Part shown: piece after piece, positions 1 to 8,116 of the stretch
Position numbering within the stretch: the stretch's first letter is position 1
How the letters are laid out: the number at the start of each line of letters is the position of its first letter
Assembly: GCF_000711735.1 (NCBI RefSeq)
Contig: NZ_JONL01000006.1
Location: 124,001 to 188,000 of the forward strand
DNA: 64,000 bases
Direction: 5' to 3'
From: Maridesulfovibrio frigidus DSM 17176
GTDB lineage: Bacteria; Desulfobacterota; Desulfovibrionia; Desulfovibrionales; Desulfovibrionaceae
Program-made: the position numbers and the translations under genes
The notes under the pieces: generated by a model
Seen by the model: only the letters and a program-made list of their open reading frames with translations
Told to the model about the DNA's origin: nothing
Database searches by the model: none

Positions 1-2
1 AA

Positions 3-224
3 GACAAATTTTCCATAACATGCTCAGTTGGATTAGCCACCTACAAAGGAATGATCGACCTGAAAATGCATGATTTTATCGAAAAAGCAGACAAAGCTCT
101 CTATGAAGCCAAAGAGTCCGGTAAAGATAAAGTTTGCACAGCAGATATTTTAGACCTTGATTCAGTGACAAGAGAAACTCTTGTTCACGCCAATGAAAAA
201 AAATTCTTATTCACGGGAAAATAG
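3..224 (+). CDS. GGDEF-domain protein, C-terminal end (partial)
   Basis: The window opens inside a gene, and only about 73 C-terminal residues are visible. They include the stretch SVGLA followed by ADKALYEAKESGKDKV, which is the end of a GGDEF (diguanylate cyclase) domain. The family makes cyclic di-GMP from GTP. The GGDEF signature itself lies upstream of the window, so activity cannot be judged. A tail of about 25 residues follows the domain and ends at a TAG codon. The MinD/FlhG-like gene starts 17 bases later on the same strand, so the two are probably co-transcribed. Confidence 0.8.
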   Translation, partial: DKFSITCSVGLATYKGMIDLKMHDFIEKADKALYEAKESGKDKVCTADILDLDSVTRETLVHANEKKFLFTGK

Positions 225-241
225 AGGAACGGAAATAACAA

Positions 242-1066
242 ATGATCAACAGCAATAAGACATTAAGCCTTGCAATAATGAGCGGGAAAGGCGGGGTCGG
301 TAAAACGAACCTAGCTCTAAATTTATCATACGCACTTAATGCCGGCGGCAACAGCCTGTTACTTATGGACTGTGACCTCGGCCTTGCAAACCTTGACGTT
401 CTGCTCGGAATTTCCCCGGAAAATAATATGCAGGACATATTAATCAGCGGAGCTAAGCCCTCTGACATCGTAATTCCAATTGAAAAAGGTAAAAATTTCG
501 ACATCCTCCCTGCCGCCTCAGGTGTTCCTGAACTAGTCGAGATGGATGAAGATATGCAGGAAATGCTTTTTAGCAAAGTTAGCACTATCGTAGGTCGTTA
601 TCAGTATTTGGTAATGGATTTAGGGGCAGGTATTAACAGCACGGTTCTCTCATTTGCGTCCATGACTCAAATGAGATTTGTTGTGATAACTCCTGAGCCG
701 ACATCACTAACTGACAGCTATGCACTGATTAAAGTCTTACACACCCAGCATAGTGTCAGTGATTTCAATGTAATAGTGAATCAGGCGACAAATCAAAAAG
801 AAGCCAAAGAGACTTTTGACCGACTAAATATGGCTTGTGAAAAATTTCTGAATATTAAGTTGAAAAACATAGGGTTTGTGCGCTATGATCCTGCCGTAAC
901 TGAAGCAGTTAGAAGACAGGTTCCATTTATTAAATACGCTCCAAAATCCGATGCGAGCCGTGATATTTTAAATATTGCTGTTAAAATTCAAAAAATTCGC
1001 ATGGAAAATATGGGCCTATTAGGTGACAGGCCAGTTATCAAAAAATTTCCGTCATTAAACACCTAA
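242..1066 (+). CDS. MinD/ParA-family ATPase, FlhG (YlxH)-like
   Basis: This 274-residue P-loop ATPase has the deviant Walker A motif GKGGVGKT at residues 15-22. The switch region MDCDLGLANLDVLLG begins near residue 42, and a Walker B-like YLVMDLGAG lies near residue 120. The length and the unlinked single ATPase domain fit FlhG/YlxH, which sets flagellar number and position together with FlhF. FlhF and other flagellar genes are not in the window, so MinD itself or another ParA-like role cannot be excluded. The start has a GGAA-type ribosome site. The upstream neighbour encodes a GGDEF protein, which would fit joint control of motility. Confidence 0.8.
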   Translation: MINSNKTLSLAIMSGKGGVGKTNLALNLSYALNAGGNSLLLMDCDLGLANLDVLLGISPENNMQDILISGAKPSDIVIPIEKGKNFDILPAASGVPELVEMDEDMQEMLFSKVSTIVGRYQYLVMDLGAGINSTVLSFASMTQMRFVVITPEPTSLTDSYALIKVLHTQHSVSDFNVIVNQATNQKEAKETFDRLNMACEKFLNIKLKNIGFVRYDPAVTEAVRRQVPFIKYAPKSDASRDILNIAVKIQKIRMENMGLLGDRPVIKKFPSLNT

Positions 1067-1073
1067 TAAATGC

Positions 1074-1103
1074 TTGACGAAAAGAATAACTTTTCGGCAT
1101 AGT
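1074..1103 (+). promoter_or_regulatory. Candidate sigma-70 promoter of the HU gene
   Basis: TTGACG at 1074-1079 and CATAGT at 1098-1103 are separated by 18 bases, just upstream of the HU gene. An inverted repeat (CGAAAAG, six bases, CTTTTCG) occupies 1078-1097 between the two boxes. It could be an operator or a weak terminator of the preceding gene, as no T-tract follows it. The promoter call rests only on similarity to consensus. Confidence 0.35.
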
Positions 1104-1159
1104 TGTATTAATAATAGGTAAAACTGTTTGTCACACTCAACATGACTTGGGAGAGGACA

Positions 1160-1435
1160 ATGAACAAAAGTGAATTGATCAAAAATCTTGCTGAAGAAAA
1201 AGGACTCCATGTAGATGAGTCTTCTGAAATTGTTGATGCGTTTGTCGACGCTATCAAAGAAGCTCTAGTCCGTGGTGACAGAGTTGAAATCAGAGGCTTC
1301 GGCAGTTTCAAAATGAAAGAATACCAAGGCTACACCGGCAGAAATCCGAAAACCGGTTCTGTAGTAAGTGTTACCCCTAAAAAATTACCGTTCTTCCGCC
1401 CTGGTAAAGAACTTAAAGAGTTTTTAAACGGTTAA
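1160..1435 (+). CDS. HU-family DNA-binding protein
   Basis: This 91-residue histone-like protein would bind and bend DNA as a dimer in the nucleoid. The conserved RGFGSFK turn and the arm motif RNPKTG are present, and the length is standard for HU. I start it at the ATG at 1160 rather than an upstream ATG at 1142. The 1160 start has a strong site (GGGAGAGGA) in front of it and matches the usual HU N-terminus (MNKSELI). Its stop codon overlaps the ATG of the downstream selenoprotein gene by one base, so the two are translationally close. IHF subunits are related, but the sequence looks like HU. Confidence 0.93.
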   Translation: MNKSELIKNLAEEKGLHVDESSEIVDAFVDAIKEALVRGDRVEIRGFGSFKMKEYQGYTGRNPKTGSVVSVTPKKLPFFRPGKELKEFLNG

Positions 1436-2325
1436 TGCGCTTATACATATATGTTTTCATTTTCCTTGCCAGCTTTGGACTTACGTTCCAAGCACATGCT
1501 GGCAAGGACACGGTATTGTCTATAGCATATACGTCTAACACCTTCGGGACAGTTAACCCTTGTCCTTCGTGAGGCGGGAAAACACTTGGTGGACTGGCCC
1601 GGCGGGCTGGTTATCTTCAAGATCTTCGAGACTCTAAGGGTCCCGAGATTTTTCTCGTTGGTGGAGCGTTTGAATTTTTATCAACTTCCAGCGAACTGAT
1701 CCCTGAGAAAAAAAGAGAGGCGCTTACTGGAGCTTTCCAAATCATGAATTATGATTTAGGACTTCTAAGCCCTGCTGAAGCAGCATTTTTAAAAGAATCT
1801 CCGAACGGCATTCCTAAGAACTGGATAGACTGTAAAGACGCTTCTGTTAAGATTGTGCCTTTAGCTGATGGTAAAAAGGCAGGATTCATTATTTTACCTT
1901 TTATAGAGAAAGGTTCGAGTAATGTACCAGACGAACTAATCAGTCAAATTGCTGAGCTTGTAAAAAAGTATAGAGATAAAACAGATATCCTGATTGGCGT
2001 GAGCTCTTTAGGGTATTTCAGAGAAAAGAAACTTCTCGCATCTCCGCAGCTTGCTGATCTTTCTATGGATATCCTGCTCGGTAGCGGAGATGGCCCGGGC
2101 ATGACCGGAACTCTTGCAGATAGCGGAAAAACTTTATGGGTGCGCAGTTACCCTACAGGTAAAGCCGTTAATAGAATTGATATTTTCCAATGGCCGTCTC
2201 GTGATGCTGATTTTAAGTGGACCTCAGGACAGAATATTAAGTGGTTTCTTCAAAGCCTGCTTGATAATGTTCGTGAAGAACCGACTGTGTTGAAGCTCAT
2301 TGAAGGCATTGCAGACGAAAAGTAA
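1435..2325 (+). CDS. UshA-like selenoprotein with in-frame TGA (Sec46)
   Basis: An open frame of 296 residues runs from the ATG at 1435 to 2325, interrupted only by the TGA at 1570-1572. Before it lies a signal peptide (hydrophobic core, likely cleavage after AHA at about residue 22). The TGA falls in Cys43-Pro-Ser-Sec46, followed by GGKTLGGLARRAGYL. The conserved-looking sequence continues straight across the TGA, and a hairpin of SECIS type follows. The fold resembles the UshA/metallophosphatase family, with stretches such as DILIGVSSLG and WVRSYPTGKAV. The usual metal-binding Asp/His residues are not evident, so this may be a redox protein of the cell envelope, not a nucleotidase. I recall related proteins being annotated as UshA-like selenoproteins. 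dapA follows 24 bases later. Confidence 0.82.
1593..1611 (+). promoter_or_regulatory. SECIS-like hairpin downstream of the Sec codon
   Basis: Eight consecutive pairs (two are G-U) form between 1593-1600 and 1604-1611, closing a GGC loop at 1601-1603. The loop starts 28 bases after the TGA. This matches the known bacterial SECIS pattern: a hairpin within the reading frame, a loop roughly 16-37 bases past UGA, and a G among the first two loop bases. It would recruit SelB with Sec-tRNA. The hairpin is seen in the sequence; its function is inferred. Confidence 0.7.
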
Positions 2326-2349
2326 TAGGTTGACCTTCAGGAGGCAAAA

Positions 2350-3228
2350 ATGACTTTCCAAGGAGCATTCACTGCTCTGGTAACTCCGTTCAAGGACGGG
2401 GGAATTGATCAGGACGCTTATCGCGCACTGATTGAGTGGCAGATTGAGCAAGGAATCGACGGACTTGTTCCATGTGGAACAACCGGCGAAGCGGCAACAA
2501 TGACTCACGACGAACAAGGTGAGGCTATAAGAATCTGTGTCGAGCAGGCCAAGGGACGTGTCCCGGTCATCGCTGGCGCGGGTTCTAACAATACCAAAGA
2601 AGCCGTATATCTCACTAAACTTGCTAAAAAAGCAGGTGCAGAAGCCACACTCCAGATCACTCCTTACTACAATAAACCGACCCCTGAAGGATTGGTCGCG
2701 CATTTTAAGGCTCTTTCAGATGAAGCTTCTATGCCTTTCATTCTCTACAATGTTCCGGGAAGAACAGGTCTTAACGCCCTGCCTGAAACAATTGCAAGAA
2801 TTGCGACCGAAGTTCCTGATGTTTTCGGAGTTAAAGAAGCTACGGGTAGCATGGCGCAATGTTCAGATCTTATTGAACAGTGCCCGGAAGGATTCGTTGT
2901 TTTCTCTGGAGATGATTTCACAGTGCTACCGCTCCTTTCTTTGGGCGGACATGGTGCAATCTCTGTAGTATCAAATATCGCACCTAAAATGATGTCTGAC
3001 ATGTGTGCAGCGTTCCGCGCTGGCGACGCGGTAAAAGCGAAAGAGCTTCACTACAAGCTCCAGCCGCTTAGCAGAGCAATGTTCATTGAAACAAACCCAA
3101 TTCCAGTGAAAACATCACTAGGTATGATGGGTAAGCTTGATGCATCATTCAGACTTCCAATTGTTCCACTGCTTTCTGAAAATGAGACTAAGCTTAAGGC
3201 TATCTTAAAAGAAAACGGAATAATCTAG
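2350..3228 (+). CDS. dapA: 4-hydroxy-tetrahydrodipicolinate synthase
   Basis: DapA condenses pyruvate with aspartate semialdehyde, the first committed step to diaminopimelate and lysine. The 292-residue length is typical. The active-site lysine that forms the Schiff base is Lys162 (in GVKEATG), and the catalytic tyrosine is Tyr133 in LYNVPGRTG. The N-terminal substrate loop PCGTTGEAATMT is intact. A strong site (CAGGAGG) precedes the ATG. The gene is last in the HU-selenoprotein-dapA unit and is followed by a strong terminator. No other lysine gene is nearby. Confidence 0.97.
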   Translation: MTFQGAFTALVTPFKDGGIDQDAYRALIEWQIEQGIDGLVPCGTTGEAATMTHDEQGEAIRICVEQAKGRVPVIAGAGSNNTKEAVYLTKLAKKAGAEATLQITPYYNKPTPEGLVAHFKALSDEASMPFILYNVPGRTGLNALPETIARIATEVPDVFGVKEATGSMAQCSDLIEQCPEGFVVFSGDDFTVLPLLSLGGHGAISVVSNIAPKMMSDMCAAFRAGDAVKAKELHYKLQPLSRAMFIETNPIPVKTSLGMMGKLDASFRLPIVPLLSENETKLKAILKENGII

Positions 3229-3253
3229 AAAACGTCTCGTAAGTTTAGTAACT

Positions 3254-3296
3254 AAAAAAGCCCCAAACTAAGAATTCTTAGTTTGGGGCTTTTTTA
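3254..3296 (+). terminator. Bidirectional intrinsic terminator
   Basis: A long, nearly perfect hairpin built from GCCCCAAACTAAG and its complement is flanked by an A-run on the left and a T-run on the right. It can therefore end dapA transcription on the + strand and trmFO transcription arriving on the - strand. Confidence 0.9.
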
Positions 3297-3299
3297 GAT

Positions 3300-3361
3300 A
3301 AAAAGTTTTGGGATCCTTAAGACCTTTTCCCAAAAGGTCTTAAGCCGCCGGAGGCATCCCC
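3300..3361. repeat. Palindromic intergenic repeat, family A, copy 1
   Basis: The core is the inverted repeat TTAAGACCTTTT / AAAAGGTCTTAA around three bases. It is flanked by AAAAGTTTTGGGAT on one side and GCCGCCGGAGGCATC on the other. The same layout, in the opposite orientation and with a changed stem (AAACCC), recurs near 11.7 kb. Conserved flanks with a compensated stem mark it as a dispersed REP-like element and not a gene-specific terminator. Confidence 0.7.
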
Positions 3362-3369
3362 ACCCTTAC

Positions 3370-4692
3370 TTACTCTCCAAAATATTCCAAACGCCATCTT
3401 TCAAACAATTCCATAGCACGCTGTCCGTATAGCTCTTTGCGCCTCTTCTTATTGGCACGCATTTTCAGAGCAGGCATCAGCCCGAACTGTATATTGGACG
3501 GCTGGAAGTTCTTCTTAGCTTCGCGCAAATGGGCCAGTAATGCCCCCATTGACGATTCCAGAGGAGGATTCGGGATAGTGCGCCCTTTAGCATCTTCGGC
3601 CAACAGCAAGCCAACCCAAAGCCCACATGCAGCGGACTCAAGATATCCTTCAACACCTGTGATCTGCCCGGCAAGATGGATGCGTAAATCAGCTTTCAGT
3701 GCGAGCTTCTCGTCCAGCACTTCGGGCGCATTTACGTAGGTATTACGATGAATACTTCCGAGTCTTAAAAATTCTACATTTTCAAGTCCGGGAATCATTT
3801 TGAAAATTCGCTTCTGTTCAGGATATTTTAACTTGGTCTGAAAACCTACAAGATTAAATGAAGTCTTCTCTTTGTTTTCAGCTCTAAGCTGAACAACCGC
3901 ATATGCCTGCTCATCGTTGCGAGGATCAATAAGACCTACAGGTTTGAGCGGCCCAAAAGTTAAAGTCTGATCCCCACGATCAGCCATTTCTTCGATAGGC
4001 AAACACCCTTCGAAATGAATTTCTTTTTCAAACTCGCGCGGCACAACTCTTTCGCCTGCTTTTAGTTCAGCGAGAAATGCGGCATACTGCTCTTCTGTCA
4101 TCGGACAGTTGAGATAATCGTCGTCTTCGGGTTTGTATCGTGAACCAAAGAAAGCGATATCCATATTGACGGAGTCTCTGCTGACTATCGGAGCAATTGC
4201 ATCGTAGAAATAAAGGCGTCCTCCGCCTATTTTTTCGATTAAGCTTTCAGTCAAAGTTTCAGATGCAAGCGGTCCTGCAGCGACTACTATTTTGGAAAAT
4301 TCTGCAAGTTCAGGATCATCCAGAGATTTTATTTCCCTGCGAATGATGGTTATATTTTCTTCGGCCTCTAGAGCTTCTGTTACCAGATTTGAAAATATTG
4401 CACGGTCAACGGCAACAGCTGAACCAGCTGGTACGCGCGATTCCATGGCACATTTCATTACTATTGAACCGAATGCTTCCATCTCTTTTTTGAGCACGCC
4501 GACAGCAGTGCTAATATCCCCCGAACGCAGAGAATTAGAGCAGACAAGCTCCGCTAAGCCGGGTATATGATGTGCTTCGGAGTAATGATCCGGCTTCATT
4601 TCGTACAAAACAACGGGAACATCCGCCTTTGCGAGTTGCATTGCGCACTCACACCCAGCCAAGCCACCACCGATTACAGCTATTTTTTCCAC
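3370..4692 (-). CDS. trmFO: Folate/FAD-dependent tRNA (uracil-54-C5)-methyltransferase TrmFO
   Basis: TrmFO makes ribothymidine at position 54 of tRNA, using methylenetetrahydrofolate and reduced FAD. The 440 residues match the family length. The FAD-binding GGGLAGCE is at residues 8-15. The conserved CSNSLRSGD segment, with Cys51, follows near residue 51. The start is a GTG at 4692, preceded by a GGAG site. Transcription is divergent from the ABC ATPase genes. It shares the window with mnmA and an RluA-type enzyme, but they are not linked to it. Confidence 0.96.
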   Translation of the reverse strand: MEKIAVIGGGLAGCECAMQLAKADVPVVLYEMKPDHYSEAHHIPGLAELVCSNSLRSGDISTAVGVLKKEMEAFGSIVMKCAMESRVPAGSAVAVDRAIFSNLVTEALEAEENITIIRREIKSLDDPELAEFSKIVVAAGPLASETLTESLIEKIGGGRLYFYDAIAPIVSRDSVNMDIAFFGSRYKPEDDDYLNCPMTEEQYAAFLAELKAGERVVPREFEKEIHFEGCLPIEEMADRGDQTLTFGPLKPVGLIDPRNDEQAYAVVQLRAENKEKTSFNLVGFQTKLKYPEQKRIFKMIPGLENVEFLRLGSIHRNTYVNAPEVLDEKLALKADLRIHLAGQITGVEGYLESAACGLWVGLLLAEDAKGRTIPNPPLESSMGALLAHLREAKKNFQPSNIQFGLMPALKMRANKKRRKELYGQRAMELFERWRLEYFGE

Positions 4693-4835
4693 GATCCCTA
4701 CTCCAAAGTCGATTGAATTTTTTAGTTATCTCAATTAGAACTATGCTTAAGAAACATAGCTATCTAATGCTACTTAGTCTTTATATATAGGACTGACAAA
4801 CAAATTTACGTAAGCAAACAGGCACATTCAGACTT

Positions 4836-5798
4836 ATGACTGCACCAATTTTGAAAATCAAGAATCTGACTACATCTTTTGCAACTCCTGGCGGAATCAT
4901 CAGGGCTGTGGATAATGCCAGTATCGAGTTAGGGCAAGGAGAAACTTTAGCCATTGTCGGTGAATCCGGTTGTGGCAAAACAGTTTTGTCACTCTCAATC
5001 ATGGGTCTTATCCCTGACCCGCCGGGCAGAATCACCGATGGACATGTATTTTATAGAGATCAAGACTTGGTTGAGTTATCTGATAAAGAGTTACAGAAAA
5101 TTCGCGGAAATCACCTTTCCATGATTTTTCAAGAGCCGATGACCTCACTTAACCCCGTTTTTAAAATAGGTGACCAAATAGGTGAAACTCTAAGGCTTCA
5201 TAAAGGTTTAGACCGCCATGAGGCAGAACTAGCCGCTATAGAAGCTCTTGCGCTCGTCGGACTTTCTAACCCGCAAAAACAGATCAAGAGCTTTCCTCAC
5301 GAACTTAGCGGAGGCATGAGACAGCGAGTAATGATTGCAATGGCCCTTGCGTGTAATCCTGAAATTCTTATTGCTGACGAACCGACAACGGCATTAGACG
5401 TGACCATTCAAGCACAAATTTTGCGATTACTTGATGACATGAAAAAGAAAATGAACGGCTCAATCATGCTTATTACGCATGACCTCGGAGTCGTAGCCCG
5501 CGTAGCATCGCGTGTTGCTGTTATGTATGCAGGACAGCTTGTTGAATCCTCAAATGTTTTCGATATATTTAAGGAACCACTGCACCCATATACTCAGGGA
5601 CTACTTTCTTCGGTTCCTAAATTAGGATCAAAGGAAGCGCTCACCCCGATCCCCGGTAATGTCCCGGCTCTGAACAATCTTCCGACAGGTTGTAGATTCC
5701 ACCCGAGATGTAAATTCGCCTTTGACAAATGTAAAAAGCAGGAACCTCAATTAATTAATAAAAACGGTAGAGAAATCCGCTGTTGGTTACATTCGTAA
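4836..5798 (+). CDS. Oligopeptide/dipeptide ABC transporter ATP-binding protein (DppD/OppD type)
   Basis: This 320-residue ATPase belongs to the peptide/nickel transporter family. Walker A GESGCGKT is at 42-49, the signature LSGGMRQR at 157-164 and the Walker B ILIADEP at 177-183. The C-terminal oligo_HPY region has cysteines at 286, 292, 299 and 316. The partner ATPase follows 28 bases later. No permease or solute-binding gene is adjacent, so the membrane parts must be encoded elsewhere. The substrate is unknown; peptides are the default guess from the family. Confidence 0.92.
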   Translation: MTAPILKIKNLTTSFATPGGIIRAVDNASIELGQGETLAIVGESGCGKTVLSLSIMGLIPDPPGRITDGHVFYRDQDLVELSDKELQKIRGNHLSMIFQEPMTSLNPVFKIGDQIGETLRLHKGLDRHEAELAAIEALALVGLSNPQKQIKSFPHELSGGMRQRVMIAMALACNPEILIADEPTTALDVTIQAQILRLLDDMKKKMNGSIMLITHDLGVVARVASRVAVMYAGQLVESSNVFDIFKEPLHPYTQGLLSSVPKLGSKEALTPIPGNVPALNNLPTGCRFHPRCKFAFDKCKKQEPQLINKNGREIRCWLHS

Positions 5799-5826
5799 TA
5801 TATAACTACCCTGCCATGGACATTAA

Positions 5827-6801
5827 ATGACTGAAAATGCACCCGAAATAAAAAATATTCTTGAAATTAAAAATATTAAACGACACTACCCTGTCAGCAG
5901 CGGAATTTTATCCCTTTCCAAAGCAACAGTTAAAGCCGTTAACGATATTTCACTCGAAGTTAGAAACGGAGAAACTCTCGGACTGGTAGGGGAATCAGGA
6001 TGTGGAAAATCAACACTTGCACGCCTTCTGACTGGTCTTGAATCACCGGACGCAGGCTCTATCTTTTTCAAAGGAAAGGAGTTCAAAAACTGGGATTCAG
6101 CAAAAATCGGCACCATGATGCAGATGGTTTTTCAAGACCCCTACTCCTCTTTAAATCCGCGCCAAAAGATTGGAAACATCATATCAGAAGGTATGAGAAT
6201 CCATAAGTTTGGATCACGCAAAGAAATAGCTGCCCGCGTTGAAGACTTGCTGGAGCAAGTCGGACTTCGCCCTGAACACGCCAAGAGATACCCTCACGAA
6301 TTTTCAGGAGGACAAAGACAGCGCATTGCAATTGCCAGAGCCATAGCCATGAATCCTGACCTGATTGTTTGCGACGAACCTGTCTCCGCTTTAGATGTTT
6401 CCGTACAGGCACAGGTCTTAAATCTACTGAAAAGTATTCAGAAAGAATTCGACCTAAGTTATGTTTTCATTTCGCATGACCTGTCAGTAGTAAGCCATAT
6501 CAGCGACAGGGTCGCGGTTATGTATTTAGGTAAATTAATGGAAATTGCGCCCACCGAATCACTTTATAATAAGCCTCTGCACCCATACACTCAGGTGCTT
6601 TTAGAAGCTGTGCCTATCCCAGACCCCACAATTAAAACCGTAGATGCTTTAATTCCCGGCGACATGCCAAGCCCGATTTCACCACCGTCTGGTTGCCCTT
6701 TCCATCCGCGTTGCTTAAAAGCTATGGATATTTGCAAAGAGACACCACCAGTTCGCAAAGAAGTTGAACCAGACCACTCCGTGTTCTGTCACCTTTACTA
6801 A
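5827..6801 (+). CDS. Oligopeptide/dipeptide ABC transporter ATP-binding protein (DppF/OppF type)
   Basis: This is the second ATPase of the pair, 324 residues long. Walker A GESGCGKS is at 55-62, the signature FSGGQRQR at 159-166, and VCDEPVSALD follows near 181. Like its partner it ends in an oligo_HPY region with four cysteines (290, 296, 303, 321). The two ATPases would form the heterodimer that powers a peptide permease. The HD-domain gene begins 36 bases downstream with a good site (AAGGAG), so a three-gene unit is likely. Confidence 0.92.
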   Translation: MTENAPEIKNILEIKNIKRHYPVSSGILSLSKATVKAVNDISLEVRNGETLGLVGESGCGKSTLARLLTGLESPDAGSIFFKGKEFKNWDSAKIGTMMQMVFQDPYSSLNPRQKIGNIISEGMRIHKFGSRKEIAARVEDLLEQVGLRPEHAKRYPHEFSGGQRQRIAIARAIAMNPDLIVCDEPVSALDVSVQAQVLNLLKSIQKEFDLSYVFISHDLSVVSHISDRVAVMYLGKLMEIAPTESLYNKPLHPYTQVLLEAVPIPDPTIKTVDALIPGDMPSPISPPSGCPFHPRCLKAMDICKETPPVRKEVEPDHSVFCHLY

Positions 6802-6837
6802 CTATATTTCCGAAATGAATTCAATAAGGAGCCACTG

Positions 6838-7395
6838 ATGATATCAAGAACTGATGCTTTTGAACTGCTTACAATAAATACGGTGGAAGAAAATTTAATT
6901 CACCATGCACTAGAGTCAGAGGCTGTACTTGGAGCACTTGCTGCAAAACTTGGAAAAGATGAAACAGTGTGGTCAATGACGGGACTTTTACACGACCTTG
7001 ATTACAGCAAAACATGCAATGATCCACAAAACCACGGGCTAGTTTCCGCACAAATGCTAGTAGACCACATGCCAGAAGAGGCAATTAAAGCGATTCAAGC
7101 GCATAATGCAGAAATGACAACAATTGCACCTGATACTGATTTAGACTTTGCTCTTAGATGTGGTGAGACTGTTACAGGCTTAATTCACGCAAATGCCTTG
7201 ATCCGCCCCGAAGGTATGAAAGGCATGACTCCTAAAAGTTTGAAAAAGAAAATGAAAGCAAAAGCTTTTGCGGCAAGCGTAAATCGTGACATAATAAAAG
7301 AATGCGAACATATCGGATTGGAACTTGTCGAATTTCTTACTATTGCAATCGCTGCAATCGAGAAAATCGGACCAGAAGTTGGACTCGCAAAGTAA
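6838..7395 (+). CDS. HD-domain protein (predicted phosphohydrolase)
   Basis: This 185-residue protein has an HD-superfamily core: His22/His23, the metal-binding pair His52-Asp53 in GLLHDLDYSK, and His66 in NHGLVSAQML. Such proteins are metal-dependent phosphohydrolases acting on nucleotides or similar substrates, and the substrate here is not evident. The DLDYSK form is common in small stand-alone HD proteins. It lies 36 bases after the DppF-like gene and converges on the ModE-like gene. It has no sensor or output domain. Confidence 0.85.
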   Translation: MISRTDAFELLTINTVEENLIHHALESEAVLGALAAKLGKDETVWSMTGLLHDLDYSKTCNDPQNHGLVSAQMLVDHMPEEAIKAIQAHNAEMTTIAPDTDLDFALRCGETVTGLIHANALIRPEGMKGMTPKSLKKKMKAKAFAASVNRDIIKECEHIGLELVEFLTIAIAAIEKIGPEVGLAK

Positions 7396-7401
7396 TTCAA
7401 T

Positions 7402-7433
7402 AAAAAAAGGCTGTGAGGTTAACCTCACAGCCC
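7402..7433 (-). terminator. Intrinsic terminator of the ModE-like gene
   Basis: A perfect 12-base-pair palindrome (GGCTGTGAGGTT and its complement, 7409-7432) is followed on the - strand by seven T. It lies 35 bases after the - strand gene ends. In the + direction the T-tract is lacking, so it mainly serves the - strand. Confidence 0.85.
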
Positions 7434-7467
7434 AATAATATCCTGAAAATTTAAACCTAAACCAAGA

Positions 7468-7905
7468 CTATTTATCTGCAGAACTATCGTCTTTATCCTT
7501 TGCGACTTTAGATAATCCTTTTTTTCTACGAGCCTCATCTTCATCATAAGAAGATATCTGCCACGGAAAAGATTTTCGCGCAGTCATCACGGCAAAATTC
7601 TCTACCTCTTTTGCCCACTGACGGTATTCTTCAAGTACCCGTTCCCCTAGGGGTGTAAGGCTAGCGCCCTTTCTCCCTCTAGTTCTGAGCACAAGAGCGT
7701 CACCAAGAACTTCTTCAGTATTTTTTAAACGTCCCCACGCAGCCCTGTAAGACATGCCCAGCTCTTTTGCCGCCTTATTCAACGACCCAAGCTTTTCAAT
7801 CTGCTCAAGGAGCTGAGCTCTACCAAGGCCGAAAAGCATTCCATCATCTGTTTCCAGCCAAAGATTAAGCCTCACTCTGGGGCAAAATTCGTCATTACCT
7901 GACAT
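7468..7905 (-). CDS. ModE-like winged-helix regulator without TOBE domain
   Basis: This 145-residue protein matches the N-terminal DNA-binding half of ModE (LysR-type winged helix). The helix-turn-helix is at about 36-62 (GSLNKAAKELGMSYRAAW), and the wing TRGRKGASLTPLGERVL follows at about 75-91. ModE normally continues into molybdate-binding TOBE domains. Here the protein ends in a short lysine-rich tail, so it probably does not sense molybdate directly. No molybdate genes are nearby. Its likely operator, a TATCAC/GTGATA palindrome, lies 29 bases upstream, suggesting self-regulation. A GGAGG-type site precedes the ATG. Confidence 0.85.
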   Translation of the reverse strand: MSGNDEFCPRVRLNLWLETDDGMLFGLGRAQLLEQIEKLGSLNKAAKELGMSYRAAWGRLKNTEEVLGDALVLRTRGRKGASLTPLGERVLEEYRQWAKEVENFAVMTARKSFPWQISSYDEDEARRKKGLSKVAKDKDDSSADK

Positions 7906-7933
7906 GTGTGATCCTCCTAAAAAATTACAATTC

Positions 7934-7948
7934 TATCACCGCGTGATA
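7934..7948. promoter_or_regulatory. Palindromic operator candidate upstream of the ModE-like gene
   Basis: TATCAC and GTGATA are separated by CGC, forming a perfect interrupted palindrome in the divergent region between the ModE-like gene and the MATE gene. The spacing is what a dimeric winged-helix protein would need. Binding is inferred only from position and symmetry. Confidence 0.4.
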
Positions 7949-8116
7949 TATTTTTTTAACATAAAGACCCGCAACTGCAAACAACCCCTTGCTTTTCCTA
8001 AAAGTATAACTAATTCTAATATCTTAGCGGCTATAAACATTACTTATTCTTAAATTATATTTCATTATTATAATGACTTAACCCTATTCAGCCTCACAAC
8101 GGAGCCTTGTCACTTA

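Noticed and set aside
1435-2325. Reading the TGA at 1570 as a nonsense mutation, i.e. a pseudogene
   Set aside because: The sequence on both sides is intact and in the same frame, the TGA sits in a CxxU-type motif, and a SECIS-like hairpin follows at the right distance. A decayed gene would be expected to show more damage.
2224-2703. A 159-codon open frame on the - strand opposite dapA
   Set aside because: It lies antisense to the selenoprotein end and dapA, has no ribosome site and an odd composition; it is a shadow of the real genes.
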